Notes under the pieces: model-generated
Told to the model about the DNA's origin: nothing
Seen by the model: the letters and a program-made list of their open reading frames with translations, nothing else
Databases searched by the model: none
Position numbers and translations under genes: made by a program
Shown: piece after piece, positions 6,993 to 14,128 of the stretch
Position numbering within the stretch: the stretch's first letter is position 1
Layout of the letters: each line of letters begins with the position of its first letter
Source of the DNA: JBGPBY01 sp041481485
GTDB taxonomy: Bacteria; Acidobacteriota; Terriglobia; 20CM-2-55-15
Length of the DNA: 21,443 nucleotides
Assembly: GCA_041481485.1 (NCBI GenBank)
Contig: JBGPBY010000045.1
Coordinates: 1-21,443, forward strand
Direction: 5' to 3'

Positions 6993-7296
6993 TGGATTTT
7001 TTGCCGGACTCCGAGGGACTCTTCGCAGGAGCGGCAGGAGAGGACTCTTTTGTTGCGGAATCCGTTTTTGTGGAGGACTCCTTCGATTCCTTTCCTTCTG
7101 TGGCACCTCCTTTGGACTTTCTGGCGTAATCGGTTACATACCAACCGGTTCCCTTGAAGTGAAACCCCGACGCTGAAATGAGTTTAGTCAACGCACCGCC
7201 ACATCCTTCGTGTTTCTTGAGACCCGCGTCGCTGAATTTCTGGATAACTTCGATGGTTTTCCCGCATTTTTTGCAGGAGTATTCATAAATCGGCAT
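6982..7296 (-). CDS. FmdB-family zinc-ribbon protein with disordered tail
   Basis: 104 residues beginning MPIYEYSCKKCGKTIEVIQK, the hallmark of the FmdB putative regulatory zinc-ribbon family. C8 and C11 form the first ligand pair. The second pair is usually CPxC, but here it reads HEGCGG (H29, C32), so the site may be a CCHC variant. The segment GFHFKGTGWYVTDYARKSK is the family's second conserved block. Residues 60-104 are low-complexity (Lys, Ser, Glu, Thr, Ala), probably disordered. The ATG at 7296 has AAGG 8 nt upstream. The exact role of FmdB proteins is unsettled. It is the first gene of the operon leading into nth. Confidence 0.88.
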   Translation of the reverse strand: MPIYEYSCKKCGKTIEVIQKFSDAGLKKHEGCGGALTKLISASGFHFKGTGWYVTDYARKSKGGATEGKESKESSTKTDSATKESSPAAPAKSPSESGKKSSES

Positions 7297-7303
7297 GCTG
7301 CCT

Positions 7304-7334
7304 TAATAACACATCGGACTCGGAATGGTAAAAT
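7304..7334. promoter_or_regulatory. Divergent promoter region between fmdB-like gene and folE
   Basis: For folE (+), TGG-TAAAAT at 7326-7334 looks like an extended -10 box about 29 nt before the ATG, without a good -35. For the minus strand, TTTACC (7332-7327) and TTATTA (7309-7304) are 17 nt apart, a -35/-10 arrangement that would start transcription nearly at the fmdB ATG. The two overlap at 7327-7332. Assigned by eye only. Confidence 0.3.
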
Positions 7335-7362
7335 GCCGTGCGGAATTTGGAGGTTTGCCCGA

Positions 7363-7911
7363 ATGATTGATCAGATTCGTCACATCCTTACGGAACTGGG
7401 AGAGGATCCAGGCCGTGATGGACTCATGAAGACACCACAGCGGGTCGATGGAGCTCTGCGGTACCTTACCAGCGGGTACAGGAAGGATGCCGATCAGATT
7501 TTGAATGGCGCGTTGTTTGACGTGGCTTATGACGAGATGGTCATTGTCAAAAACATTGAAGTATTCAGCCTTTGCGAACATCACATGCTTCCTTTCTTCG
7601 GCAAATGTCACGTCGCCTACATTCCGAATGGAAAGGTCATTGGACTGAGCAAGATCCCACGCCTCGTAGACATGTACGCGCGCCGGCTGCAGGTCCAGGA
7701 ACGGTTGACGACCCAGATCGCGGAAACCATCAACACGAAAATCGATCCGAAAGGCGTGGCCGTGGTGATTGAAGCGCAGCACTTGTGCATGATCATGCGG
7801 GGTGTGGAAAAGCAGAACTCCATCGCCGTAACCAGTTCGATGCTCGGCTCATTCAAGGATAATCAGGACACCCGCAGCGAATTCCTGAGCCTTTTGCATT
7901 CTCGAGGTTGA
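7363..7911 (+). CDS. folE: GTP cyclohydrolase I (type I)
   Basis: 182 residues. It converts GTP to 7,8-dihydroneopterin triphosphate, the first step to folate and other pterins, in the cytoplasm as a homodecamer. Zinc ligands are visible as C71 and H74 in SLCEHHMLPF and C142 in EAQHLCMIMRGV; the substrate-binding stretch GLSKIPRLVDMYARRLQVQERLT is intact. The ATG at 7363 is chosen because GGAGG lies at 7349-7353 with good spacing; the longer open frame from 7210 overlaps fmdB and is not family-like. It is followed directly by a HAD phosphatase and rpiA on the same strand. Confidence 0.96.
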   Translation: MIDQIRHILTELGEDPGRDGLMKTPQRVDGALRYLTSGYRKDADQILNGALFDVAYDEMVIVKNIEVFSLCEHHMLPFFGKCHVAYIPNGKVIGLSKIPRLVDMYARRLQVQERLTTQIAETINTKIDPKGVAVVIEAQHLCMIMRGVEKQNSIAVTSSMLGSFKDNQDTRSEFLSLLHSRG

Positions 7912-7919
7912 ATCCGGGA

Positions 7920-8522
7920 ATGGTATCGGCGGTGATATTCGATCTCGACGGGACTCTGACAGACACTCCCAATCCCTGGAGACATGTCCACGAGCGTCTC
8001 GGAATCTGGAACACTGTGGCGTACATCCACATGGAGGACTGGCTCGCCGGCCGATCCACCTACGATGAATTCTGCCGCCGCGATGTGGAGTTGTGGGGAG
8101 GCCACGATGTAACAAAAATTCGCGGCTACCTGGACGAAATCGGGATAAATCCGCATGTCCCTGGAGTGGTCGGTGCGCTTGTCGAACGCGAGATCCCGTC
8201 CGTCATTATTTCTTCCGGCTTCCGCTATGTGGCACGCCGCATCCAGTTGGAATGTCATTGGGAGCCGCTTCTCATTTACGCAAACGAACTGATGGATGGG
8301 CCCAGGGTTCGAATTGAAGTTTCGGCCGACTGGTCCAGTCCGATTTCCAAAAAGGCCCTGGCGGATTCGGCCCTTGAAATCGTGGGCGCATCGGCGCAGG
8401 ACACCCTCGTGGTATCCGATTCCAAACATGACCTTGAACAATTGCGCGACTGTGGATTCCACATCCATGTCCAGGAAAATGATGACCTGTTGCGCATCTT
8501 TCCACTTCTGGGGACTAAATGA
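7920..8522 (+). CDS. HAD-family phosphatase, SerB-like
   Basis: 200 residues from ATG 7920 (an in-frame TTG at 7908 overlaps the folE stop and is possible). Motif I is FDLDGTLTDT with the nucleophile D8 and acid D10; motif II is IISSGF (S98/S99); motif III lysine is in PISKKALAD; motif IV is VVSDSKHDLEQL with D167 and D171. The set is complete, so it is likely an active Mg-dependent phosphatase of the subclass I (phosphoserine-phosphatase-like) type with a helical cap at about residues 15-80. Substrate is unknown. Position between folE and rpiA would allow a role on dihydroneopterin phosphate or a sugar phosphate; serine synthesis is another option because serA is in the same window. The stop overlaps the rpiA start (ATGA). 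Confidence 0.85.
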   Translation: MVSAVIFDLDGTLTDTPNPWRHVHERLGIWNTVAYIHMEDWLAGRSTYDEFCRRDVELWGGHDVTKIRGYLDEIGINPHVPGVVGALVEREIPSVIISSGFRYVARRIQLECHWEPLLIYANELMDGPRVRIEVSADWSSPISKKALADSALEIVGASAQDTLVVSDSKHDLEQLRDCGFHIHVQENDDLLRIFPLLGTK

Positions 8523-9211
8523 GCAAACCTTCTTCCGATGAACTGAAAAAGCATGCGGCGCTGTCCGCACTGGATGAAATACAGGATGGGATGATTGTCT
8601 GCCTCGGAACCGGCTCTACGGCTTCCCACTTCATCCGTGGTCTGGGTGAACGCGTGCAGGACGGTTTGCGAGTGCTTGGCATACCTACCTCGGAAGCGTC
8701 TCGTATCCTGGCGGCAGAAGTCGGTGTTGCGCTGACAACCTTAAAGGATCATCCGGAAATCGATATCACGGTCGATGGCGCCGATGAGGTCTCTCCGCAA
8801 CTCGATCTGATCAAAGGTCTGGGAGGTGCGCTGGTTCGCGAGAAAATCGTCGCCCATGCATCGCGGCGAATGATCGTTGTGGTCGACGAGACCAAAATTG
8901 TTGAAAAACTGGGACGACGCGCGCCAATCCCCGTCGAGGTTGTCCCGTTTGCAGTCGATTGCGTGGTGGCGCAGCTCGTTCGCTGGAAAGGACAAGTGAC
9001 GCTGCGAGAGCGGGCTGGTAAGCCGTTTATCTCCGATAATGGGAATTACATTCTGGACTGGCAACACGGCGAAATTGACGAACCGTACATCGTTGAAAAA
9101 CAACTGAAGGCGATAACCGGAGTCGTGGATTCCGGAATTTTTGCAAAAGTGGCAGAGGAAGTAATCGTGGCGGAGAGTTCATCAATCCGGAAGATTAGCC
9201 GCTCAGAGTGA
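8519..9211 (+). CDS. rpiA: Ribose-5-phosphate isomerase A
   Basis: 230 residues. It interconverts ribose 5-phosphate and ribulose 5-phosphate in the pentose phosphate pathway. Family motifs are all present: GTGSTA at 30-35 (phosphate loop), DGADE at 86-90 with the catalytic acid, and KGLGGALVREK at 99-109 (K99 and the catalytic base E108). The C-terminal block FISDNGNYILDW and the GVVDSGIF motif near the end are also typical. The start overlaps the HAD stop by 4 bp, with GGGGA about 9 nt upstream. The stop at 9211 is followed by a run of eight T residues and then a repeat cluster. Confidence 0.96.
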   Translation: MSKPSSDELKKHAALSALDEIQDGMIVCLGTGSTASHFIRGLGERVQDGLRVLGIPTSEASRILAAEVGVALTTLKDHPEIDITVDGADEVSPQLDLIKGLGGALVREKIVAHASRRMIVVVDETKIVEKLGRRAPIPVEVVPFAVDCVVAQLVRWKGQVTLRERAGKPFISDNGNYILDWQHGEIDEPYIVEKQLKAITGVVDSGIFAKVAEEVIVAESSSIRKISRSE

Positions 9212-9228
9212 TTTTTTTTCGTATGAAT

Positions 9229-9455
9229 GCCGCGAAGCGGCAACCGAATAGAGCCACGGAGTGGCGGCAGTCCCTTAGCCACCGGCGTGAGCCAGTGGGA
9301 GCGAGCGATCCACAAAATCCATTCCAGCCGCAGAGCGGCGACAGATATAGAAACCCTTGATCTGTCGCGCCTCCAGCGCTCTGCTGATTCCCGGTATCGA
9401 GACCACCGGCTCACGCCGGTGGCTAAACTAATGAGCTGCCGCCGCTAACGCGGCT
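9229..9455. repeat. Cluster of short palindromic modules
   Basis: The 279-nt gap between rpiA and the M48 gene holds a series of small palindromes rather than a gene: GCCGCGAAGCGGC (9229-9241), GCCACGGAGTGGC (9253-9265), CACCGGCGTGAGCCAGTGG (9280-9298, imperfect), GCCGCAGAGCGGC (9327-9339), CCACCGGCTCACGCCGGTGG (9403-9422) and CTGCCGCCGCTAACGCGGCT (9436-9455). Each has a GC-rich stem and a purine-rich or TAAC loop. The last is identical to bases 8-27. Such modular clusters resemble intergenic repeats I associate with Acidobacteriota genomes; I could not check this. Confidence 0.75.
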
Positions 9456-9490
9456 CCAAGATAGAATTCGATACATTCACAGCTTGGCAT

Positions 9491-10858
9491 CTACCGCAGT
9501 TCGATGCTTGTCAGGATTTGCTCAAACCCCGGCTGCCGCTTTTCGAAGTCCTTTTGGGGCGCAACACAAACGACATAAAACAGGTTCTGATAGTAAAGCC
9601 GCGTGACAACCCAGGAAATCTCCGGCGAATTCGTCGCCTTCGATTGTCCCAGCATGACCGTTCGAAGTGCCGGTTCTCCTCCCATCAACATCATGGGCTG
9701 CGCTCCGGACAAGACCTGAAGTGTTGGATTGCGCTGAAGTAATGAAACCAATAGACGGCGGGTTCCTTCTTCCAAAGTCATGGGGCGCTCTGAAATATCG
9801 AACAGATCAAACATCACACCCATCTGAATATCGTTACCCGTGCGGCTGGACGGAGGCGCAATGATGGCGCCGTTTGTCCCGAAAGGTGAAACCTGCCAGC
9901 CTTCGGGATACAGCAGCGTGTAATAGTTCTGCGGATGGCGATAGGGAACCGTGGCAATCGTATTTGGAGGTTGTGGCGGCTTTTCCGGCGGCAGGGTCCA
10001 ACGCATCAGCGCGGAATGGAACGTCAGAAAATCCGCATAAGGCTTCAATGTCCGCGGAACCGATTTTTGTTTTTCGATTTCCATATCCAGTTGAAGTCTC
10101 GCTTCCGTACCCTGAGGATGATCAAACGCATAGGCCGGCAATAGTTTGGAGTCGGCTCCAGCCAGTCCATCGATGCGATTCAGTATTGCAGGCAAGGCAA
10201 ACGGCGAGTAGATGGACCTGGCAAGAATTTCCACGGCGATCCGGTTGGCTTCGATCTCCTGGCTCGAGCTGTATCTCAGAAACGACGGATGTGGCCCAAG
10301 TGAAATACCGAGCATGCGGAGCTGATCTTTCCAATTCGAGCTTCCGGGAAAGCCCGCAAGAATGGATGCCGGCGCCTGTGCGAGCCACTGCCGCGAAAGC
10401 TGCTGCGTTCCGTGCCGTGCTGCCGCGTGAGCAATTTCATGGGCCAGGATCGCTGCGACTTCGTGTTCATTTGCTGTCAGTTCCAGCAGTCCGCGGTCCA
10501 CGTAGATGGCACCCCCCGGATAAGTGAGGGTGCTGATGCTTTTGGAATTGACGATTCGAAAGCGGTACTGCAGGGATTTTGCCGGACTGAATGGCACCAG
10601 ACGGCCGGCCACCGTTTTAAGATAAGTGTTGATCGCACCATTGAGCAGGATCGGCACGGACTTATCCGCTTCGTGCTCCGCTTCTTCTCCTATGGCTTTG
10701 TCCTGTTCCGGCGAAAAGAAATTTATCGGAGTGCCCGGCGGACTGAGCGATTGCCGCGATGATGACTGTGCATCCCGCTGTAGTTGCGCCCGGTACCCCT
10801 CGTGGAAGAACCCGAATATCAGCGCTGCGCCGATGATCAAGCGGTTTCTGATACTCAT
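9491..10858 (-). CDS. M48-family metalloprotease, exported
   Basis: 455 residues from ATG 10858. A longer frame reaches 11047, but that part overlaps the Rieske gene on the same strand and is arginine-rich. The N-terminus (MSIRNRLIIGAALIFGFFHEG) is a signal peptide or anchor. The zinc site is HEIAH at residues 140-144 within AAILAHEIAHAAARHG; the third ligand is probably E201 in SQEIEANRIA. Most family members have E-x-E-A-D there, so N205 replaces the usual Asp. Residues about 300-455 form a second domain of unknown function (PQNYYTLLYPEGWQVSPFG onward). Homologues (LoiP/BepA-like) act in envelope protein quality control. It follows the Rieske gene by 11 nt and is probably co-transcribed. 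Confidence 0.9.
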   Translation of the reverse strand: MSIRNRLIIGAALIFGFFHEGYRAQLQRDAQSSSRQSLSPPGTPINFFSPEQDKAIGEEAEHEADKSVPILLNGAINTYLKTVAGRLVPFSPAKSLQYRFRIVNSKSISTLTYPGGAIYVDRGLLELTANEHEVAAILAHEIAHAAARHGTQQLSRQWLAQAPASILAGFPGSSNWKDQLRMLGISLGPHPSFLRYSSSQEIEANRIAVEILARSIYSPFALPAILNRIDGLAGADSKLLPAYAFDHPQGTEARLQLDMEIEKQKSVPRTLKPYADFLTFHSALMRWTLPPEKPPQPPNTIATVPYRHPQNYYTLLYPEGWQVSPFGTNGAIIAPPSSRTGNDIQMGVMFDLFDISERPMTLEEGTRRLLVSLLQRNPTLQVLSGAQPMMLMGGEPALRTVMLGQSKATNSPEISWVVTRLYYQNLFYVVCVAPQKDFEKRQPGFEQILTSIELR

Positions 10859-10869
10859 TGATGGGTCAC

Positions 10870-11214
10870 TTAGAACATTTTTACGAAAACATCGCCGTCG
10901 CGAATTTCGCAGGGAAACACCTTGGTGCAACCGCGTTCCCGTCCGCAGGCGCCGTCTTCCAGACGCACGTGCCAGCCGTGCCAACCGCAGATCACTTCTC
11001 CAAACTGCATCAGTCCCTCGCTTAATGGAAATCCAAGATGCGGACACAGATCCTCAACGGCATAAAGCCTGTCTTCGTAGCGAAATATAGCGATGCCGAG
11101 ACCTTCCGCTTTAACCGCGTACCCGTAGCCTTCGGAGGGGATGTCTGAAAGACTGGCCACGCGGGTCCAAACTTCTGCTGGCAATTCCTTCATGTGCACC
11201 AATGATATACTCAT
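10870..11214 (-). CDS. Rieske [2Fe-2S] ferredoxin-like protein
   Basis: About 114 residues from ATG 11214; GTG 11235 and ATG 11193 are also in frame and no start has a clear ribosome site. The cluster ligands are DLCPHLGFPL (Cys, His) and ICGWHGWHVRLEDG (Cys, His), separated by 16 residues: the standard C-x-H ... C-x-x-H Rieske pattern. Small stand-alone forms of this type resemble NirD or the ferredoxin subunit of ring-hydroxylating dioxygenases. No oxygenase or reductase lies nearby, so its redox partner is unknown. It is cytoplasmic with no signal peptide. Upstream of it, on the other strand, an aminotransferase gene starts only 33 nt away. Confidence 0.9.
   Translation of the reverse strand: MSISLVHMKELPAEVWTRVASLSDIPSEGYGYAVKAEGLGIAIFRYEDRLYAVEDLCPHLGFPLSEGLMQFGEVICGWHGWHVRLEDGACGRERGCTKVFPCEIRDGDVFVKMF
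11203..11211 (+). promoter_or_regulatory. Extended -10 box upstream of the aminotransferase gene
   Basis: TGATATACT fits the extended -10 pattern TGN-TATACT and would start RNA about 30 nt before the ATG at 11248. No convincing -35 is seen. The box lies within the first codons of the divergent Rieske gene. Assigned by eye. Confidence 0.35.
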
Positions 11215-11247
11215 CGCTTTGATTTTAAGTGCCACCTTTAAGCAGAT

Positions 11248-12432
11248 ATGAGAATTGAATTAAAAAGCAAAATCGCAAAACGCATGCTCGGAGTCCACGG
11301 CGAAGCCGCATTTGAGACGCTCGCCAGAGCCAATGAACTTGAACGTATGGGCCGCCACATCATTCATCTGGAGATCGGCGAGCCCGATTTCGATACGCCT
11401 AAACCCATCGTCGAAGCCGGCATCCATTGGCTAAAAGAAGGAAAAACGCATTACGCGCCGGTTGCCGGCGTGCCGGAATTGCGGGAAGCGGTGGCGTCCC
11501 ACTTGTCCAGTCTGCATGGCGTTGACGTTGCGCCATCGAATGTCCTGATCAGCCCCGGCGCCAAGCTGATGATTTTTGCAGTCATTCATTCACTAGTCGA
11601 TCCCGGTGACGAAGTGATTTATCCAGCTCCGGTGTATCCCGCCTACGAGGCTGCGGTTCGAATGGCCGGCGCAACTCCGATTCCGATTGTTCTGGAGGAA
11701 TCGAAGGAGTTCCGATTCAGTTTGACCACACTGGCAGCGAGTATCACTCCACAGACACGGATGATTGTGATCAACACACCTCAAAATCCGACCGGCGGCG
11801 TTCTGACCCTGGACGATTTGAAAGGCATCGGTGAACTGGCACGGAAGCACGACTTGTTGATTCTTTCCGATGAAATCTATTCGGACATTTACTACGATAT
11901 TCCGTCCGCCAGCATGCTCGATGTTCCGAACATCATGGATCGACTGATACTGGTCAGCGGATTTTCGAAAACCTACGCGATGACCGGATGGAGAATCGGT
12001 TACGGTATCATTCCCACGGATTTGCTGCCGGCTGTGAATCTGTTCATGAACAGCAGCGTTTCCAGCACTTCCACATTTTGCCAACTCGCCGCCGTCGAAG
12101 CATTCACAACCGAGTCTTCGCAGTCCGTGCATCGAATGGTGGAGGAGTTTCGAAAACGCCGCGACGTTTTCGTGGACGGGCTGAACAGCATTCCAGGGAT
12201 TCGCTGTCTTCGCCCTCACGGTGCGTTTTACCTGTTTCCCAATATTTCAGGATTGGGCAGGCCCAGCAAGGAAATCGCCGACAGGCTTCTGAATGAAGCC
12301 GGAGTTGCTGCGTTGCCCGGGACTGCGTTTGGCAGGCACGGCGAAGGGTATCTCCGGTTTTCCTTCGCGAATTCACAGATCAATATTGAAATGGCTCTGG
12401 ACCGGATTCGCAAATTTACCGCCCAGCTGTAA
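11248..12432 (+). CDS. Class I/II pyridoxal-phosphate aminotransferase, aspartate-aminotransferase-like
   Basis: 394 residues, the usual length for the subfamily. Motifs: GEPDFDTP at 44-51, HYAPVAGVPELREAVA at 68-83, NTPQNPTGG with N180, SDEIYSDIYYD with D208 and Y211, SGFSKTYAMTGWRIGY with the PLP-binding lysine K241 and R249, and the substrate-carboxylate arginine in EGYLRFSFANS near the end. It moves amino groups between an amino acid and a 2-oxo acid in the cytosol. Its stop codon overlaps the serA start (TAATG). A link to serine synthesis is therefore plausible, although sequence alone points to an AspC-like enzyme and not to the SerC family. No clear ribosome site precedes ATG 11248. 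Confidence 0.92.
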   Translation: MRIELKSKIAKRMLGVHGEAAFETLARANELERMGRHIIHLEIGEPDFDTPKPIVEAGIHWLKEGKTHYAPVAGVPELREAVASHLSSLHGVDVAPSNVLISPGAKLMIFAVIHSLVDPGDEVIYPAPVYPAYEAAVRMAGATPIPIVLEESKEFRFSLTTLAASITPQTRMIVINTPQNPTGGVLTLDDLKGIGELARKHDLLILSDEIYSDIYYDIPSASMLDVPNIMDRLILVSGFSKTYAMTGWRIGYGIIPTDLLPAVNLFMNSSVSSTSTFCQLAAVEAFTTESSQSVHRMVEEFRKRRDVFVDGLNSIPGIRCLRPHGAFYLFPNISGLGRPSKEIADRLLNEAGVAALPGTAFGRHGEGYLRFSFANSQINIEMALDRIRKFTAQL

Positions 12433-14021
12433 TGCCGAATTTCAAAGTCCTTCTTCTGGATGGAATCGATCCTGCGGGCGTCGAAGTCATTGAACGCACC
12501 GGATCGATCGCAGCCGCCGTTCACAACAAGATTGCGCGAGACAAACTCCTCGATATCGTTTCGGAATTCGACGGCATCATTGTGCGCAGCGCCACGTCCA
12601 TTGACCAGGAGTTGCTGCAGAAAGCCACACGACTCAAGGTTGTGGGACGCGCCGGGGTTGGCGTCGACAACATCGACATCGAATCGGCTACTGAGCGCGG
12701 AGTCCTGGTGATGAATTCGCCGGGCGGTTCCACCACGACCACTGCGGAACATGCAATCGCGATGTTATTCGGCCTGGCGCGAAGTATTCCGCAGGCTTAT
12801 TCGTCTTTGAAAAATGGCAAGTGGGAGAAAAACAAATTCAAGGGCGTCGAAATCACCGGCAAGACGCTGGGAGTCGTCGGACTGGGTCGCATCGGAAGCG
12901 AAGTGGCGCGAAAGTGTCAGGCAATGGGAATGAATGTTCTGGCGTACGATCCATTTATCAATCCCGATACTCCGCTCTCGAGCGGATTCGCTCTGGTCAC
13001 TCTGACCGAGATATTTGAGCAATCCGATTTCATTTCCTTCCATGTGCCATTGACGGATACCACTCGCAACCTTGTGAACAGGGAAACCCTTGCGAAAATG
13101 AAAGACGGAGCGCGGCTGATCAATTGCGCACGTGGCGGAATTATCGAAGAAGGCGACCTTTACAACGCGTTGAAGTCGGGGAAAATTGCAGGAGCGGCTC
13201 TGGATGTTTTTCTTGTGGAACCGAACACCGGCTCGCCTCTTTTGGAACTCGATAACTTTATCGCCACACCTCACCTGGGGGCATCGACGATTGAGGCGCA
13301 ACGCAAGGTTTCCGAAGACGTTTGCCGTCAAGTAGCGGATTATCTGTTAAAGAACGCCATTTCGGGAGCGCTGAATTTCCCGCAACTCGATCTGGGACAG
13401 GTGGAAAGCTATCAGCACTTTGTCGATCTGGCTTCCCGCATCGCGGCCTTCACGAGCCAGATTTCGGATGGCCGTCTCAAGTCGGTATCCATCCGGTATT
13501 CCGGCGAAGTCTGCGATATGAACCTGAACTATCTGACCTCAGTCATGGTTCAAAGGCTGCTGATGCCGATGCTTCGCGAAGGAGTCAACTTGATCAATGC
13601 CACGCATGTGGCTCAGCTTCGCGGAATCAAAATAGAGCAAACGAGGGTTCCCGCACCCGAGAACTTCACGAACCTGATTACGTTTGAATTGAAAACCGAA
13701 TCGGAAACGCACCGGGTTTCCGGGACCGTGTTTACCGACAAGCTGCCACGCATCGTCAACGTGGACGGATTTGCCCTGGAAGTGGTGCCTCGCGGCCATA
13801 TGGTTTATTTCATGAACAACGACAAACCCGGCGTCATCGGCAAAATCGGAACCATTATGGGGGAATGTAACGTCAATATCGCCGGCATGCATCTCGGAAG
13901 GGAACACGAGGGCGGGCGTGCGCTGGCTCTCCTTCTGGTCGATGAACCGGTTCGCGAGGAGGTCATCAATCGCGTCCTGGGTATTGAAAACATCCTTATC
14001 GCCAAAGCTGTCCGCGTGTGA
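12432..14021 (+). CDS. serA: D-3-phosphoglycerate dehydrogenase, long form with ACT domain
   Basis: 529 residues, like the long SerA type. It oxidises 3-phosphoglycerate to 3-phosphohydroxypyruvate with NAD+, the first step of serine synthesis. The NAD-binding fold has VVGLGRIGSEVARK at 148-161; the catalytic residues are R234 (NCARGG), E263 (FLVEP) and H281 (TPHLGAST). Residues about 315-450 form the intervening (ASB) domain, and 455-529 form the C-terminal ACT domain (VYFMNNDKPGVIGKIGTIM, then NVNIAGMHLGREHEGGRA), where serine feedback usually acts. The start ATG shares one base with the aminotransferase stop, so the two genes are translationally coupled. Confidence 0.96.
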   Translation: MPNFKVLLLDGIDPAGVEVIERTGSIAAAVHNKIARDKLLDIVSEFDGIIVRSATSIDQELLQKATRLKVVGRAGVGVDNIDIESATERGVLVMNSPGGSTTTTAEHAIAMLFGLARSIPQAYSSLKNGKWEKNKFKGVEITGKTLGVVGLGRIGSEVARKCQAMGMNVLAYDPFINPDTPLSSGFALVTLTEIFEQSDFISFHVPLTDTTRNLVNRETLAKMKDGARLINCARGGIIEEGDLYNALKSGKIAGAALDVFLVEPNTGSPLLELDNFIATPHLGASTIEAQRKVSEDVCRQVADYLLKNAISGALNFPQLDLGQVESYQHFVDLASRIAAFTSQISDGRLKSVSIRYSGEVCDMNLNYLTSVMVQRLLMPMLREGVNLINATHVAQLRGIKIEQTRVPAPENFTNLITFELKTESETHRVSGTVFTDKLPRIVNVDGFALEVVPRGHMVYFMNNDKPGVIGKIGTIMGECNVNIAGMHLGREHEGGRALALLLVDEPVREEVINRVLGIENILIAKAVRV

Positions 14022-14022
14022 G

Positions 14023-14080
14023 GCGCCCAGTTGGGGGCGATAATCTGGCCGGATTAAAGCCCGTTTCTACCCCCGGCAGG
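14023..14080. repeat. Small palindromic modules after serA
   Basis: Directly after the serA stop lies GCGCCCAGTTGGGGGCG (14023-14039), a short hairpin. It is followed by GGCCGGATTAAAGCCCG and CCCCGGCAGGGG-like stretches. The style matches the modules at 9229-9455. It may also weaken read-through from serA. No coding content is evident between 14022 and 14128. Confidence 0.4.
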
Positions 14081-14084
14081 GGAT

Positions 14085-14112
14085 TTGCTCCAATTCGCTG
14101 TTGGACTACAAT
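14085..14112 (+). promoter_or_regulatory. Possible promoter for the exported protein gene at 14129
   Basis: TTGCTC (14085-14090) and TACAAT (14107-14112) are 16 nt apart, a fair sigma70-like pair. Transcription would start about 10 nt before ATG 14129, leaving only a short leader with AGGT. Assigned by eye. Confidence 0.3.
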
Positions 14113-14128
14113 ATCTGCCAGGTATTTC

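Noticed and set aside
6993..7106. N-terminal extension of endonuclease III
   Set aside because: It is a basic proline-rich translation of the fmdB coding region in another frame; family length fits the GTG at 6992.
9212..9220. Run of T residues after rpiA as an intrinsic terminator
   Set aside because: No stable GC-rich stem immediately precedes the T run, so I do not call a terminator.
10859..11047. 63-residue N-terminal extension of the M48 protease
   Set aside because: It overlaps the Rieske gene in another frame on the same strand, is arginine-rich, and the signal peptide begins at ATG 10858.
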